A DNA stretch of 38,654 nt from an uncultured Chlorobiaceae bacterium (GTDB taxonomy: Bacteria; Bacteroidota; Chlorobiia; Chlorobiales; Chlorobiaceae). The stretch spans positions 1-38,654 of the forward strand of contig CAIVSG010000231.1 in NCBI GenBank assembly GCA_903908555.1, in the 5' to 3' direction. A program made the translations under genes and the position numbers. The notes beneath the pieces are model-generated. The model saw nothing but the letters and a program-made list of their open reading frames with translations, ran no database searches and was not told the origin of the DNA. Of this stretch, positions 15,796 to 24,542 are shown one piece after another. The first letter of the stretch is position 1. Each line of letters starts with the position of its first letter.

Positions 15796-16899
15796 ATGCA
15801 TATAGGTATCCCGGTCGAAATTAAATCCGGAGAGAACAGGGTTTCCTGTACTCCCTCCGGAGTACGTCATCTCGTTTCTGCAGGCCATAGAGTAGTTATT
15901 GAAGCAGGTGCTGGTGCCGGCAGCGGGTTTAGTGACGATAAGTACCGCCGTGCCGGAGCAGTTATAACCTCTTCAGCCGAAAAGGTTTGGAAAAGCGATC
16001 TTGTCGTAAAGGTTAAAGAGCCTCTTCCAGAGGAGTACAGCTTTTTCCGCGAAGAGCTGATGCTCTTCACCTTTTTGCATCTTGCCGGAGTTCCTGAATT
16101 GACATCAAAGTTGCTTGATTCAGGTGTTACGGCATTGGCCTATGAAACTGTTCAGGCCGGTGGCCGTCTCCCGTTGCTTGCTCCGATGAGTGAAATTGCC
16201 GGGAAAATGAGTGTGCTGATGGGCGCTTTTTATCTGGCCCGTCATCATGGCGGCGAAGGTAAACTGCTTGGTGGAGTTCCGGGCGTTCTGCCAGGTAAAG
16301 TGACCATCCTTGGCGGTGGATCTGCCGGACAGCATGCAGCAAAAACGGCAGCTGGCCTTGGTGCTGATGTCACTATTCTTGAAGTGGATCAGGAAAAAAT
16401 GCGTTTTCTTGAGTCAGCCCTTCCACCTCAGGTTCACACTCTCTATTCGACCGAGCAGCATATCGAAGAGCAGCTGGCAACCACTGATCTTCTTATCGGG
16501 GCAGTGCTTGTTCCCGGAGCTGTAGCCCCTAAGCTGGTAACGAGGGCAATGCTTCGCAAGATGAAGCAGGGCGCTGTTCTTGTCGACATAGCAGTTGATC
16601 AGGGAGGCTGTATTGAATCCTGCAGGCCAACCACGCATGAAGACCCTGTCTTTATTGAAGAGGGTATCGTTCATTACTGTGTGGCCAACATGCCTGCAGC
16701 ATATCCTCAAACCTCAACCGAAGCCCTTACCGGCGTGACGCTGCCCTATATCAGAAGAATTGCAGATTTCGGCCTTGAAAGTGCCATGGTTATGATGCCC
16801 GGTCTCTCAAGTGGTTTAAACATCTGGAAAGGCAACATAACCCATGAAGCGCTGGCAAAATCTCTGGGAAAGCCCTTTCATGAAAATCCCTTTGCCTGA
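15796..16899 (+). CDS. ald: Alanine dehydrogenase
   Basis: This is a 367-residue NAD-dependent L-alanine dehydrogenase, the usual family length. Landmarks are the N-terminal [17 protein letters not shown] with substrate-binding Arg15, VKVKEP with Lys74, FLHLA with the catalytic His95, and a Rossmann block [20 protein letters not shown]. The conserved C-terminal [17 protein letters not shown] and ...[12 protein letters not shown] follow. It interconverts alanine and pyruvate plus ammonium with NADH, which can serve ammonium assimilation or alanine catabolism. The start codon matches the family N-terminus exactly. The Shine-Dalgarno is weak (AAGAGCAAAG region). The DUF1003 gene follows after about 60 bp on the same strand. 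Confidence 0.95.
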   Translation: MHIGIPVEIKSGENRVSCTPSGVRHLVSAGHRVVIEAGAGAGSGFSDDKYRRAGAVITSSAEKVWKSDLVVKVKEPLPEEYSFFREELMLFTFLHLAGVPELTSKLLDSGVTALAYETVQAGGRLPLLAPMSEIAGKMSVLMGAFYLARHHGGEGKLLGGVPGVLPGKVTILGGGSAGQHAAKTAAGLGADVTILEVDQEKMRFLESALPPQVHTLYSTEQHIEEQLATTDLLIGAVLVPGAVAPKLVTRAMLRKMKQGAVLVDIAVDQGGCIESCRPTTHEDPVFIEEGIVHYCVANMPAAYPQTSTEALTGVTLPYIRRIADFGLESAMVMMPGLSSGLNIWKGNITHEALAKSLGKPFHENPFA

Positions 16900-16961
16900 T
16901 TGCTGATACCTTTTTTCCGGTTCTATCTCCCTTCTAACCTTGTGTATCAAAGACGAGAAAT

Positions 16962-17498
16962 ATGGAAACAGTCCCGAAAAAGTCGAATACTACCCCAGCC
17001 AACCTTGAACCGGATAATTACTTCCGATTTCATCTTCCACATCTTCATCTTGGCTCGGTCTTCGGCGATGACTGGTTTTCTCTGAAGGCCGAGGCGTTTG
17101 CCCGTTTTTTCGGCACACCTGTTTTTCTTGTAGGGCAGACGGTCATTGTAGCTATCTGGATTGCCTTGAACGCCTTTGGATATACCAAATTTGATGTTTA
17201 TCCCTTTATCCTCCTCAACCTGGCGTTCAGTCTGCAGGCTGCCTATGCAGCTCCGCTAATCCTCCTTGCTCAAACAAGGCAGGCCGACCGTGATAAGGCC
17301 CATGCCGACGCTGATGCACAGCATCGAGAAGCTCTTGCCCAGGCGAGCCAGCAGCGCGAGACCTATGCTGCCAGTCAGACCGACCAGCTTCTGCTCCTGC
17401 TTCAGCAGAATACACAACTGACCGAACTCGTAAAAGAGCTGAGCCAGCGTATTGAGGCGCTGACCAGCGACGTGCACAGCAAAGTCATTAAATTGTAA
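16962..17498 (+). CDS. DUF1003 family membrane protein with coiled-coil tail
   Basis: This 178-residue protein has the DUF1003 core: FFGTPVFLVGQTVIVAIWI, then FDVYPFILLNLAFSLQAAYA and APLILLAQTRQADRDK. Two transmembrane helices (about 52-70 and 81-103) form a hairpin. The C-terminal 70 residues are a Gln/Ala-rich amphipathic coiled coil (about 110-172) ending in a short Lys-rich tail. Both ends are predicted cytoplasmic. The function of the family is not established. The first ATG giving the full conserved domain is at 16962, and no better start is seen inside. A short gap after ald allows a common transcript. Confidence 0.88.
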   Translation: METVPKKSNTTPANLEPDNYFRFHLPHLHLGSVFGDDWFSLKAEAFARFFGTPVFLVGQTVIVAIWIALNAFGYTKFDVYPFILLNLAFSLQAAYAAPLILLAQTRQADRDKAHADADAQHREALAQASQQRETYAASQTDQLLLLLQQNTQLTELVKELSQRIEALTSDVHSKVIKL

Positions 17499-17663
17499 GC
17501 TTCGACAACATTCCCGATTAACCGCAGTTCAGGGCTGCATTTTTTTTGGATGCATTCTCCCCTGACGCCCTTGGCCGCACTTTTTGGAGCTGTTGTTCTA
17601 TTATGCGTATACTTATTCACTCAACCTCTTTTCCATCATCATCAAACCTAAGAAGAGATGCCC

Positions 17664-18257
17664 ATGCTCAACAAAATAGTTATGTCCGTTTTTTGCTCGG
17701 TGCTGTTTTTCAGTACGGCAAAAGCTCTGTCGCCTGCCGAGGTTCAAGCGTACCGTCTTGCTGCCGACAGGGGAGATGCTGCAGCTCAGTCAACTCTCGG
17801 CACGCTCTATGAAAAGGGACAAAGTGTCCGGCAGGACTACGCTGAAGCCATTAAATGGTATCATCTTGCTGCTGATAAGGGAAATGTTTCAGCTCTTTAC
17901 AATCTCGGAATGTTGCATGCAGAGGGCAAAGGTGTCCCGCAGAGTTATGTTGAAGCGGCCAAATGGTTTCGCCTTGCTGCCCTCAAAGGTGATGCCGCTG
18001 CTCAGTCCAATCTTGGCAAGTTGTATGAAAAGGGTAAAGGCGTAAGACAGGACAATACGGAAGCAGTTAAATGGTATACTCTTGCAGCTAATCAGGGATA
18101 TGCTGCAGCTCAGTATATCCTCGGTTCATTGTATGCTAACGGTAAAGGTGTCAGGCAGGATAAAAGTGTTGCAAAAGAGTGGTACGGCAAATCCTGCGAC
18201 AATGGAATTCAGGAAGGCTGCGACAAATATCGTGAACTGAAAGAGAAGGGACATTAA
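17664..18257 (+). CDS. Exported Sel1-repeat (SLR) protein
   Basis: This protein of about 197 residues has a signal peptide (MLNKIVMSVFCSVLFFSTAK) and four Sel1 repeats of about 36 residues. Each follows the pattern AAxxGxxxAQxxLGxLYxxGxGVxQDxxEAxKWY. Repeats 1 to 4 run from about residue 20 to 180, after which a Cys-containing tail (SCDNGIQEGCDKYRELK) could form a disulfide in the periplasm. Sel1 repeats are alpha-solenoid protein-binding scaffolds. The start at 17664 is chosen over the ATG at 17658 because AGAAGAG ends at 17657 and gives normal spacing only to 17664. The partner is unknown. Confidence 0.87.
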   Translation: MLNKIVMSVFCSVLFFSTAKALSPAEVQAYRLAADRGDAAAQSTLGTLYEKGQSVRQDYAEAIKWYHLAADKGNVSALYNLGMLHAEGKGVPQSYVEAAKWFRLAALKGDAAAQSNLGKLYEKGKGVRQDNTEAVKWYTLAANQGYAAAQYILGSLYANGKGVRQDKSVAKEWYGKSCDNGIQEGCDKYRELKEKGH

Positions 18258-18273
18258 GCGGTACCCTGTGGAG

Positions 18274-18330
18274 CTAAAAAAGCTGGAGAAAGCCGGGCAA
18301 GATCACTCTGAGCCTCCTCCAGCTATTTTC
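18274..18330. terminator. Bidirectional inverted repeat between convergent genes
   Basis: AGCTGGAG (18281-18288) and CTCCAGCT (18317-18324) form an 8-bp stem with an A-tract on the left and ATTTTC on the right. The loop is long (28 nt), so it is a modest terminator. It lies between the Sel1-repeat gene (plus) and the exported-protein operon (minus). Confidence 0.5.
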
Positions 18331-18336
18331 TAGTGG

Positions 18337-18735
18337 TCAGCGATCCCCGTGATCACGCTCACGACGGTGCCGGTCTTCCCAGTAGCCGCGATCATGACGG
18401 CGAAACTCCGAATCCCGCAACTCTCTTATTTCACTCCAGCGGTATTTACTGACTCTGTGCGGGAGTTCACGTTCTGAGATTATACTCCATGGGCCACGGT
18501 AGTGTGACGCACGAAACCACTCTCCATGACGGTGGATATAATACATGTCCTCGACTAATATCATATCATAAGGTCCCCGCAATGCGATAGAAAACCTTTG
18601 CTCTGGCAAATAGACAAAGTCAGGGCGGGAATGAATTTCAAATCGAGGTTCTGCCTGAGCACTGCCTTCGGGAATACCAAGAAGCATTCCGGCTATCCCA
18701 GCAATTGCGACAAACAACCAGATCGTTTTTTTCAT
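18337..18735 (-). CDS. Exported basic protein of unknown function
   Basis: This is a 132-residue protein with a clear signal peptide (MKKTIWLFVAIAGIAGMLLG, cleavage around AQAEP). The mature domain is aromatic- and Arg-rich: it has a GPYDMILVEDMYYIHRHGEW block, then FRASHYRGPW and ISERELPHRV. From about residue 105 it becomes a charged His/Arg/Asp tail (HDRGYWEDRHRRERDHGDR). Similar short aromatic modules occur in exported proteins of delta-proteobacteria, but no function is known to me. A good ribosome site (GGGGA) lies 6 nt before the ATG. The 99-bp gap from the upstream gene means it may have its own promoter. Confidence 0.75.
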   Translation of the reverse strand: MKKTIWLFVAIAGIAGMLLGIPEGSAQAEPRFEIHSRPDFVYLPEQRFSIALRGPYDMILVEDMYYIHRHGEWFRASHYRGPWSIISERELPHRVSKYRWSEIRELRDSEFRRHDRGYWEDRHRRERDHGDR

Positions 18736-18834
18736 AGTTAGTCCCCTGTTGTTACGAAGTTATAAAAAGCATCCAAATACAGGTAATACTTCAATGTATT
18801 AAAAATATCAAGTTCTCTGAAATCAACAAGCAAC

Positions 18835-19143
18835 TTACGGCTCCACAATGATATAGTTATTCTGAGGACGAAGTCGGTCATTTCGTAACTCCCGCTCCAT
18901 GAGCCTTACATCTGCGCGGTCTAATCGTAAGCGCTCCTGTTCGGTTTTTTCCTTTTCCAGCCGCAGCTTGGCATCCGCTTTTGCATCCATGATTTCAAGC
19001 TTCTGGTTATGCAGCTTTTCTTGTGTTACCGCCTCTTCTTGGTCTTTCTCTTTCCAGAAAGCGGCATCAGCATACGACACGTTTACATCTGAAGCCATAA
19101 TTCCCAAAAAGGCTGCTGCAGCTATCGCATATTTATTTTTCAT
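18835..19143 (-). CDS. Exported coiled-coil protein of unknown function
   Basis: This 102-residue protein starts with a signal peptide (MKNKYAIAAAAFLGIMASDV, cleavage near SYADA). The mature part is almost entirely a charged, Glu/Lys/Arg/Leu-rich helix (about 30-90) with heptad spacing, for example EKDQEEAV and LRLEKEKTEQERLRLDRADV. It ends in a short NNYIIVEP tail. This predicts a periplasmic coiled coil. It begins 18 bp after the stop of the upstream gene in the same orientation and is probably co-transcribed with it. No family was recognised. Confidence 0.7.
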   Translation of the reverse strand: MKNKYAIAAAAFLGIMASDVNVSYADAAFWKEKDQEEAVTQEKLHNQKLEIMDAKADAKLRLEKEKTEQERLRLDRADVRLMERELRNDRLRPQNNYIIVEP

Positions 19144-19161
19144 AGCTATCTGTTCAGTTAA

Positions 19162-19776
19162 TTATACCCCAAGATTGGAAGCTGCTTTATTTGCCTCCGT
19201 TACGTCTACCTTATTGGCCGACAAATAATTTAAAAGCTTCCCTGTCGTAGAAACGGCATTCGAAACCACAGGCGGCACATGGTTAACCAGGTACAAAACG
19301 GGGCCGATATCAGTAAAGCCGAGTGATGAAGTGTCAAGACTTGTTAGCCCGCCAACCATTTTTTTTGTCTCAGAGGTAGCTTGAACATATTTTAAAGCAG
19401 CAACGGCCGCCAGTTTTTTATGCTCTGCGTCCATACTTTTATTTGATTCAATTCGTGGTCTGATCACGTCACTGCATGCATTAGATTCTGCTATCATATC
19501 TTCATCCGATTGTTCCGCACTGCCTTTTTCGGCAAATTTAAGAGTTGCCTTTCTTGCTGCTAACTCTTCCTTCAAGTCCAATGCATCAATAAGGAGATAT
19601 TGTGAATCAAGATACTTATGCAAAGCTCTCTTGCAGTCATGGACAACTTCTCTGACATTTGTCTTCCCGCCACGTGAAGAACTTCCTCCAATTATATCTG
19701 ATAGTCCGAATGCGTACATTGCCGGTGTGGCGACCAAGAGCGATGCTCCAACAAGAACGAGTACTCTAAACTTCAT
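19162..19776 (-). CDS. Exported protein of unknown function
   Basis: This 204-residue protein has a signal peptide (MKFRVLVLVGASLLVATPAM, cleavage after MYA). The mature protein starts with a Gly/Ser-rich segment (FGLSDIIGGSSSRGGKTNV). A helical domain with two Cys (HDCKRALHKY and ESNACSDVIRPR) follows, which could form a disulfide. Then come a long amphipathic helix and a hydrophobic patch LGFTDIGPVLYLVNHVPPVV near residue 150. The start ATG at 19776 is chosen because it begins the signal peptide; an upstream start would overlap the preceding gene. The function is unknown. It sits 31 bp after the stop of the CsgG/FlgT-like gene. Confidence 0.7.
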   Translation of the reverse strand: MKFRVLVLVGASLLVATPAMYAFGLSDIIGGSSSRGGKTNVREVVHDCKRALHKYLDSQYLLIDALDLKEELAARKATLKFAEKGSAEQSDEDMIAESNACSDVIRPRIESNKSMDAEHKKLAAVAALKYVQATSETKKMVGGLTSLDTSSLGFTDIGPVLYLVNHVPPVVSNAVSTTGKLLNYLSANKVDVTEANKAASNLGV

Positions 19777-19807
19777 AATGAGTTCTGGTTTGGTTGTGAC
19801 AAAAATT

Positions 19808-20542
19808 TTATCGGACACCTTTTGCATTTAATTGATCCACCAGACTGAGTGCAGTCTCTTTTGCAGCAATGATAAGCGCATTACGACTTGCTACGCTTTG
19901 ATCAGGTCCTAACCCTGAAAACTGAACCGGGCCGACTGAACCGACCTTTCTCGGAAGAGTTGTACTGATGTCCCACAAGTTAGCCCTTACCGAAACGTAA
20001 ACACGTCTATTGCCTGAAACCGGATCCACATCATTAACCCCTATATCGATTGTTCCAGTTGCCAGATAACGGACGTCACACTTCCGTGAGGCGTTGATTA
20101 TTTTAGCTCTTGTCTGTGCACTTAAATCATCCTTATGGACAAATTCCGGCTTTATGACAGCTGGATCAGGACCACCGCCATTAATCATCACATCATCATA
20201 AGCAGCGTACTCAATACCTGCCGTTGTCAGCACCTCGCCCATCGCTGAATCGATATCCTGCGAGCTTGTTACCTCATAGGTTACCGCATCTGCTTTTCTT
20301 TGTGTACTGCCGCCAGTCTGCTCCATTTGAGTTCCCGACACAAAACCTACTCTGCCGGGCGTTGTATTAACCCGAACACGAACATCAGTTCTCTTCTCAT
20401 CAAATTGAGTAATTGACGTCGCCTTTCGTGCCATAAATAAAAAGGTGAACAGCGAATCCTTTGACCTCATACGCTCAGCCATCAAAGGTTCAGAGATGAG
20501 AAGCGATAAACTGAAAAAAACCAGTAATGATTTAAATTTCAT
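19808..20542 (-). CDS. Exported protein, weakly CsgG/FlgT-like
   Basis: This 244-residue protein has a signal peptide (MKFKSLLVFFSLSLLISEPL, cleavage near LMAER) and no lipobox Cys. The mature part contains the order seen in CsgG/FlgT/TolB-N-type periplasmic domains: an initial strand-rich region, DVRYLATGTIDIGVNDV, then strands VYVSVRANLWDIS. A final amphipathic helix follows a polar region (VASRNALIIAAKETALSLVD). Those families form oligomers that guide secretion or flagellar assembly, but the resemblance is by eye and weak. The ATG is well placed 13 bp after the upstream gene. Confidence 0.6.
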   Translation of the reverse strand: MKFKSLLVFFSLSLLISEPLMAERMRSKDSLFTFLFMARKATSITQFDEKRTDVRVRVNTTPGRVGFVSGTQMEQTGGSTQRKADAVTYEVTSSQDIDSAMGEVLTTAGIEYAAYDDVMINGGGPDPAVIKPEFVHKDDLSAQTRAKIINASRKCDVRYLATGTIDIGVNDVDPVSGNRRVYVSVRANLWDISTTLPRKVGSVGPVQFSGLGPDQSVASRNALIIAAKETALSLVDQLNAKGVR

Positions 20543-20555
20543 GGTGTTATGCAGG

Positions 20556-21728
20556 TTATTTGAGTTGATCTATAAGGTGTGATGCATCACGAAATGTGTT
20601 AACCGCTTCAGAACCCCTTGAAGCATGTTCTTTAATCCAGCCGGAGTTTACATTCGAAAACTGTTTCGATGTTTCATACAGCAGCTCGTTTAATGTTTTT
20701 TTGTATTGCTCCCAGTCTTCAACTTTTGCATCATAAGCTCTGGCAAGGGTTACAATTTGAGTGTTATAGATATTCTCATTCAAATGATACTTCTTGATGT
20801 CACTCTGCAAAATCTTGATTGTTCCCAAAACCCGATAAACCTTTTGTTTTGAGTACGATCCTTCAACTTCTGTTCCACGAAAAGCACGAAGTGAAAAGTC
20901 AACCTCAAAATCAGGATTCGGCAGATTTAACATAAAAGTGTTGCCATCACAAAACCGCAAGGCCATCACCCTTCCGACCACTTCACCAGGACTCCAGGGT
21001 ATAATCGGAATATTGTTTGTTGAAGCAATTGACGATTCTAATTCATTGGCAATAAGATTCTTTAACGCTTTAGGGCTTTGATTATTGGCACTTATAAATG
21101 TCAAGGCCTCAGGCTCGATATCTATTTTTTTTACCTGCAGATACTTTGTATAACGGCCTTTAAAGCTTATTTGTGCAAACCGGTTCAGCCACTCGTCAAA
21201 AGGATTGATTCCTAATTCGTTGGTTAAATAAAGTCTTTTAAACAAGCCCACAATCTCTTCATTGTTCAGCCTGTGATTGACGGTGTCATGATATCGTATC
21301 CGAAGAGGATATGCAGCAATCAACTGTTTTGTTGCTCTGTCAAAAGCAAGAACATTAGCGTTTATACCAAGAAACAAAAGCAGATGGCCATCCAGCTCCA
21401 TATATTCAACTTTTTCATAGGTAAGGGCAAATGCAACGGTGATTTGATTGCCTTGACCTATCCTGCCAAGTTCAGTCGTTAATCTTGCATCCTCACTTGG
21501 TCGGCTTCTTATTTTTTCATAAAAAACCTTGTTGAGTAATGGTTGCCCATTATCACTTTTCAAGAGTTCTATTTGAGAAGAATAAGGATAGAGCTCCTTT
21601 CTGTTTTCAAAGTTGCCTGAAAAAGCAAACCCGGAAAAAAGCAGTTTATCCTGCGCGGAAGCTATTGACGATAGAAACGTTAACGCAATGAATATCAGTG
21701 TGATGATTTTCAAACTGTAATAACGCAT
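20556..21728 (-). CDS. Exported protein of unknown function, first gene of the operon
   Basis: This 390-residue protein has a signal peptide (MRYYSLKIITLIFIALTFLS, cleavage around SSIASAQ). The mature part opens with a beta-rich domain (DKLLFSGFAFSGNFENRKEL). It continues with ITVAFALTYEKVEYMEL, LLLFLGINANVLAFDR and AAYPLRIRYHD, suggesting a beta barrel or sandwich. A helical C-terminal section (about 300-390) follows, with QSDIKKYHLN and YETSKQFSNVN. No enzymatic motif is seen. It leads a run of at least four minus-strand genes spaced 13, 31 and 18 bp apart, all exported. Its promoter should lie in 21729-22045. Confidence 0.68.
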   Translation of the reverse strand: MRYYSLKIITLIFIALTFLSSIASAQDKLLFSGFAFSGNFENRKELYPYSSQIELLKSDNGQPLLNKVFYEKIRSRPSEDARLTTELGRIGQGNQITVAFALTYEKVEYMELDGHLLLFLGINANVLAFDRATKQLIAAYPLRIRYHDTVNHRLNNEEIVGLFKRLYLTNELGINPFDEWLNRFAQISFKGRYTKYLQVKKIDIEPEALTFISANNQSPKALKNLIANELESSIASTNNIPIIPWSPGEVVGRVMALRFCDGNTFMLNLPNPDFEVDFSLRAFRGTEVEGSYSKQKVYRVLGTIKILQSDIKKYHLNENIYNTQIVTLARAYDAKVEDWEQYKKTLNELLYETSKQFSNVNSGWIKEHASRGSEAVNTFRDASHLIDQLK

Positions 21729-22045
21729 AAGTGTAGTTGCTGATGTTTAGGGGCATAGCACGATCACTTAAAAAAAACTCAACGACTGGATATAACCATC
21801 TCTTGCCAAAATTATTAACCGAGTGGATTCGTCGTGTTATAATGCAGCATTGAAACCGGATCTCACAGTGCACTCCCTGTTCTATTGGGCATATAAGAGA
21901 GATTAGTGTTGTACAAAACACGAAACAATCCGGTCAAAGCACTAAGGAAATATATAAAAAATTTACAAAAAAAAACATACCACTATCCAACGATAAGGGA
22001 TAATCAAAGGCAGGGTAATAGTCTTTCAATCAGGCAAACAACCGC
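21729..22045. other. Intergenic region upstream of the exported-protein operon
   Basis: These 317 bp hold no gene. On the minus strand, TATCC (22002) and GGATA (21989) form a small hairpin a few bases before eight T, a weak terminator candidate for the PEP-CTERM gene ending at 22046. The rest probably carries the promoter of the operon starting at 21728, but no clear boxes stand out. Confidence 0.4.
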
Positions 22046-22828
22046 TTAAGCAGCAACCGAAGAAAAGACTGTTGAAAGTGATGACTTTCTTAACCGAACA
22101 ACAAGCAGTAATCCCCCAATCCCCATCAGTACTATCGTCGACGACTCAGGTACAGCAGACGACAATTGAATGCCATTTATAACGCCTCTTCCTGCCGCGC
22201 TTGAGTAGTTAATAAGAAGATCACCATTTGCATCGGTAGTTGCCTTAAGTAACAGATAATTTTGTCCTGAAATAAAATTAGAAGCTGTCCCAACAGAGGC
22301 TCTTGAAGTTATAGAATGCACTCCACCCTCTGCCGTCAATTGATCTCCGGATATTGTCAATCGCTCTCCAGAAGTAGCTTTCTCTCCTTGAGTATAGACA
22401 TATAAGTCGTATTGAGTACTTCTGTCCAATCCTGAAAATCTTATTTTATTTGTATTGACATCTGGGGCACTGTAAACCGTTGGGTCGCTTGTGTATATAT
22501 ATCCACCCATCAAATTTTCTTGAGTTTTCGTTTCAAATCCATTAGTGGTATTACCTATACTAGTAATGTCTTCGGACCAATAAACCACTACGCCACTATT
22601 GTTAATACCTCCAGAATCCTTAAGAGAGAGTTGCTGAACAGCATCTAAAGATTGATTCCAGAAGTCAGTACTCCCTCCGATAACCCCTTTACCTACATAA
22701 TTGGTATCGCCACCGAACTGAACGTTTACCAGCTCTGCCTTTGCCTCAAGAGGCATAGTTAATGTCGCTATTACAAAAGAGGTAAACGTAAAAGCAGCTA
22801 TTATTAAAGTATTTGACAACTTTCGCAC
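22046..22828 (-). CDS. PEP-CTERM sorting-domain exported protein
   Basis: This 260-residue protein starts at a GTG (22828), the only good start before the signal peptide (MRKLSNTLIIAAFTFTSFVI, cleavage near AKAEL). The ectodomain is Ser/Gly/Thr-rich beta sequence with SLKDSGG, IRFSGLDRSTQYDLYVYTQG and INGIQLSS. It ends with a PEP-CTERM-type signal with PES in place of PEP, then the helix TIVLMGIGGLLLVV and RLRKSS. The helix wording is nearly identical to the protein at 6581. It should be exported and processed by an exosortase. The neighbouring paralogue is at 22887. No Shine-Dalgarno is seen before the GTG. Confidence 0.85.
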   Translation of the reverse strand: MRKLSNTLIIAAFTFTSFVIATLTMPLEAKAELVNVQFGGDTNYVGKGVIGGSTDFWNQSLDAVQQLSLKDSGGINNSGVVVYWSEDITSIGNTTNGFETKTQENLMGGYIYTSDPTVYSAPDVNTNKIRFSGLDRSTQYDLYVYTQGEKATSGERLTISGDQLTAEGGVHSITSRASVGTASNFISGQNYLLLKATTDANGDLLINYSSAAGRGVINGIQLSSAVPESSTIVLMGIGGLLLVVRLRKSSLSTVFSSVAA

Positions 22829-22886
22829 TGGGGGAGGAATTAAACAATTATTCGGTAAAAATTTACTTCTCGAAGTTAAATAAAAA

Positions 22887-23645
22887 TCACAAACATTTTT
22901 CTTTTGTACAAGACTTTTTCCTCAATTTACCAGCAGCAAGCAAACCACCAACACTTAACAACACCATACTTGCCGGCTCAGGAGCATGGGCTGTTGATGA
23001 TAATTGAATGGCATTGATCATCGCGAAACTATTATTTGCATCAAGGCCAGGGGAGAAGTCAACCTTCAGAACTCCATTGGCATCGGAAAAAACATTTAAC
23101 TGTAAATAATTCAGTCCCTCCACAAAGTTTGGAGTTCCTCCAGCCATTGGAGCTGTTGTTTTGGTTATCCCTGCAGCTGTTATTTTCAATTCCTGACCAT
23201 TGGTAGTAGAACTGTGAAGCGAACTTCCCTGACTATATACAAACAAGCCATATTCCTTATTTGCTGTTAATCCTGAAAAAGTCATTGTTTGCAATACATT
23301 CGTTGAAACATAACCGCCCATCAATTTACTGTAATCTCCTGTAAAAGCAGTTTGGCTCAGCTTATTTACAGTTAGGCTCGTGAGTACAGCTCCAGGCTGT
23401 GTAATTTCAAGTGAAATGGCATTTGTCTTTTGTGAATCCTTAAGAGATAAATTCACTCCACCAGTATCCAGATTCCAGTAGTCCCCAGGATTTCCAGTAA
23501 TCGCTGCACCAGTGTAAACATTAGGCTGACTTGTCTTTTTGGCAAATTGAAGATTCCATAACACTGCCTTTGCCTCTTTTGGAACTCCCGCAGCAATCAA
23601 AGTAAATACTGTAATAGAAAAGATAACTCGTATTAACTTATCCAT
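22887..23645 (-). CDS. PEP-CTERM sorting-domain exported protein
   Basis: This 252-residue protein has a signal peptide (MDKLIRVIFSITVFTLIAAG, cleavage near AKAVL) and an ectodomain homologous to the gene just downstream: DYWN with NLSLKDS, then MTFSGLTANKEYGLFVYSQG and a final NAIQLSS. The C-terminal tag is PEP, helix ASMVLLSVGGLLAAG, then KLRKKS plus a short extension. The shared architecture suggests duplication of one beta-sandwich surface protein. The two genes are 58 bp apart and probably co-transcribed. Exosortase processing is inferred from the tag; the role in the envelope or extracellular matrix is unknown. Confidence 0.87.
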   Translation of the reverse strand: MDKLIRVIFSITVFTLIAAGVPKEAKAVLWNLQFAKKTSQPNVYTGAAITGNPGDYWNLDTGGVNLSLKDSQKTNAISLEITQPGAVLTSLTVNKLSQTAFTGDYSKLMGGYVSTNVLQTMTFSGLTANKEYGLFVYSQGSSLHSSTTNGQELKITAAGITKTTAPMAGGTPNFVEGLNYLQLNVFSDANGVLKVDFSPGLDANNSFAMINAIQLSSTAHAPEPASMVLLSVGGLLAAGKLRKKSCTKEKCL

Positions 23646-24220
23646 GATAAATGATCGGTATAATGAAAAAACGGTTTACTTTTTTGAGATCAATGGTCGA
23701 TCCTTCATTTGGATCATTCTTGTCTCATTTAGCGTTTATACATTTATACATACAATTATCATGCCATCATATAAAAATATCAAAAACCAGAGAGCTGCTT
23801 ATCCGGACGCAGATGTAAGCTAATTTTCATGAATTGAATAAATTATCGGTTCTTCACGCTTCTTTGGTTTATGAATATCAAAGATTGGTTATTAATGGCT
23901 TAATCTTTTTTTGATAACAATATCGCCTCAAAAATTACTCGAATTGTCTCGAAATGATTCGGTTTCTTTTTTGTGAGAAGTGTATGGTTTGAACGTAAAG
24001 TCGCTAATTATAGCGTATTACGCTTTTAGCAAAGAGGGTTGGATAGCGTAGAAGATTCTGAGGAGTGTCTTGGCAAGTGGGGGTAAGAGAAAAAAAGCTG
24101 GCAAAAGAATCCACTCTCTCTGTTATTCCTGGAAAGCTAAAAACATCAAGGAAGCAGGCGAGTTCCCTGCACTTCTTTTATAGCAAAGTAATGCGAGGGA
24201 ACCACACTCTACTTCGGCAT
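23646..24220. other. AT-rich intergenic region
   Basis: I see no supported gene in these 575 bp. The part nearest the PEP-CTERM start (23660-23800) is AT-rich and may hold its promoter. At the other end GTTCCCT (24162-24168) and AGGGAAC (24196-24202) form an inverted repeat just beyond the 24221 gene, with a 27-nt loop and no T-tract. A plus-strand frame at 24065-24574 overlaps the 24221 gene in antisense and is not credible. Confidence 0.4.
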
Positions 24221-24535
24221 TCAGTTGTCGAAAAACTCTATCTGCAGGTTTTCATCAGGTTGTTCAGTGACGTTGAAGCGGCCTTTTTTGATAATCGAAA
24301 GTCCTTTTTTATCACCGGCGGGAATGATGCTCTGCTCCACGTTATCAGCATCTTTCTTCGGGCAGTTCTGGTTGAAAAAGAGGTTCAATACAGAACCCGT
24401 ATTCTCAAACTGAAGAAGAAAACCGTTATGATTGACAAATACAAGGTCGTCATAGGCATAGCTTACTTCATGCCCAAGCTCTTCAAGGAGCTGCATAACT
24501 GTTCCAAGTGGTCGTACTGTTGTTTCCATAGTCAT
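24221..24535 (-). CDS. Small hypothetical protein next to the nitrogenase-associated protein
   Basis: This is a 104-residue cytoplasmic protein with mixed alpha/beta composition: ETTVRPLGTVMQLLEELGHE, then VSYAYDDLVFVNHNGFLLQF, and an acidic C-terminus (DENLQIEFFDN). No motif is recognised. It starts 7 bp after the stop of the ArsC-like gene, so the two are co-transcribed and probably act in the same process. The pattern of a long helix followed by a small beta sheet recalls YbjN or type III chaperone-like folds, but that is speculation. Confidence 0.65.
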   Translation of the reverse strand: MTMETTVRPLGTVMQLLEELGHEVSYAYDDLVFVNHNGFLLQFENTGSVLNLFFNQNCPKKDADNVEQSIIPAGDKKGLSIIKKGRFNVTEQPDENLQIEFFDN

Positions 24536-24542
24536 AGTTTCA

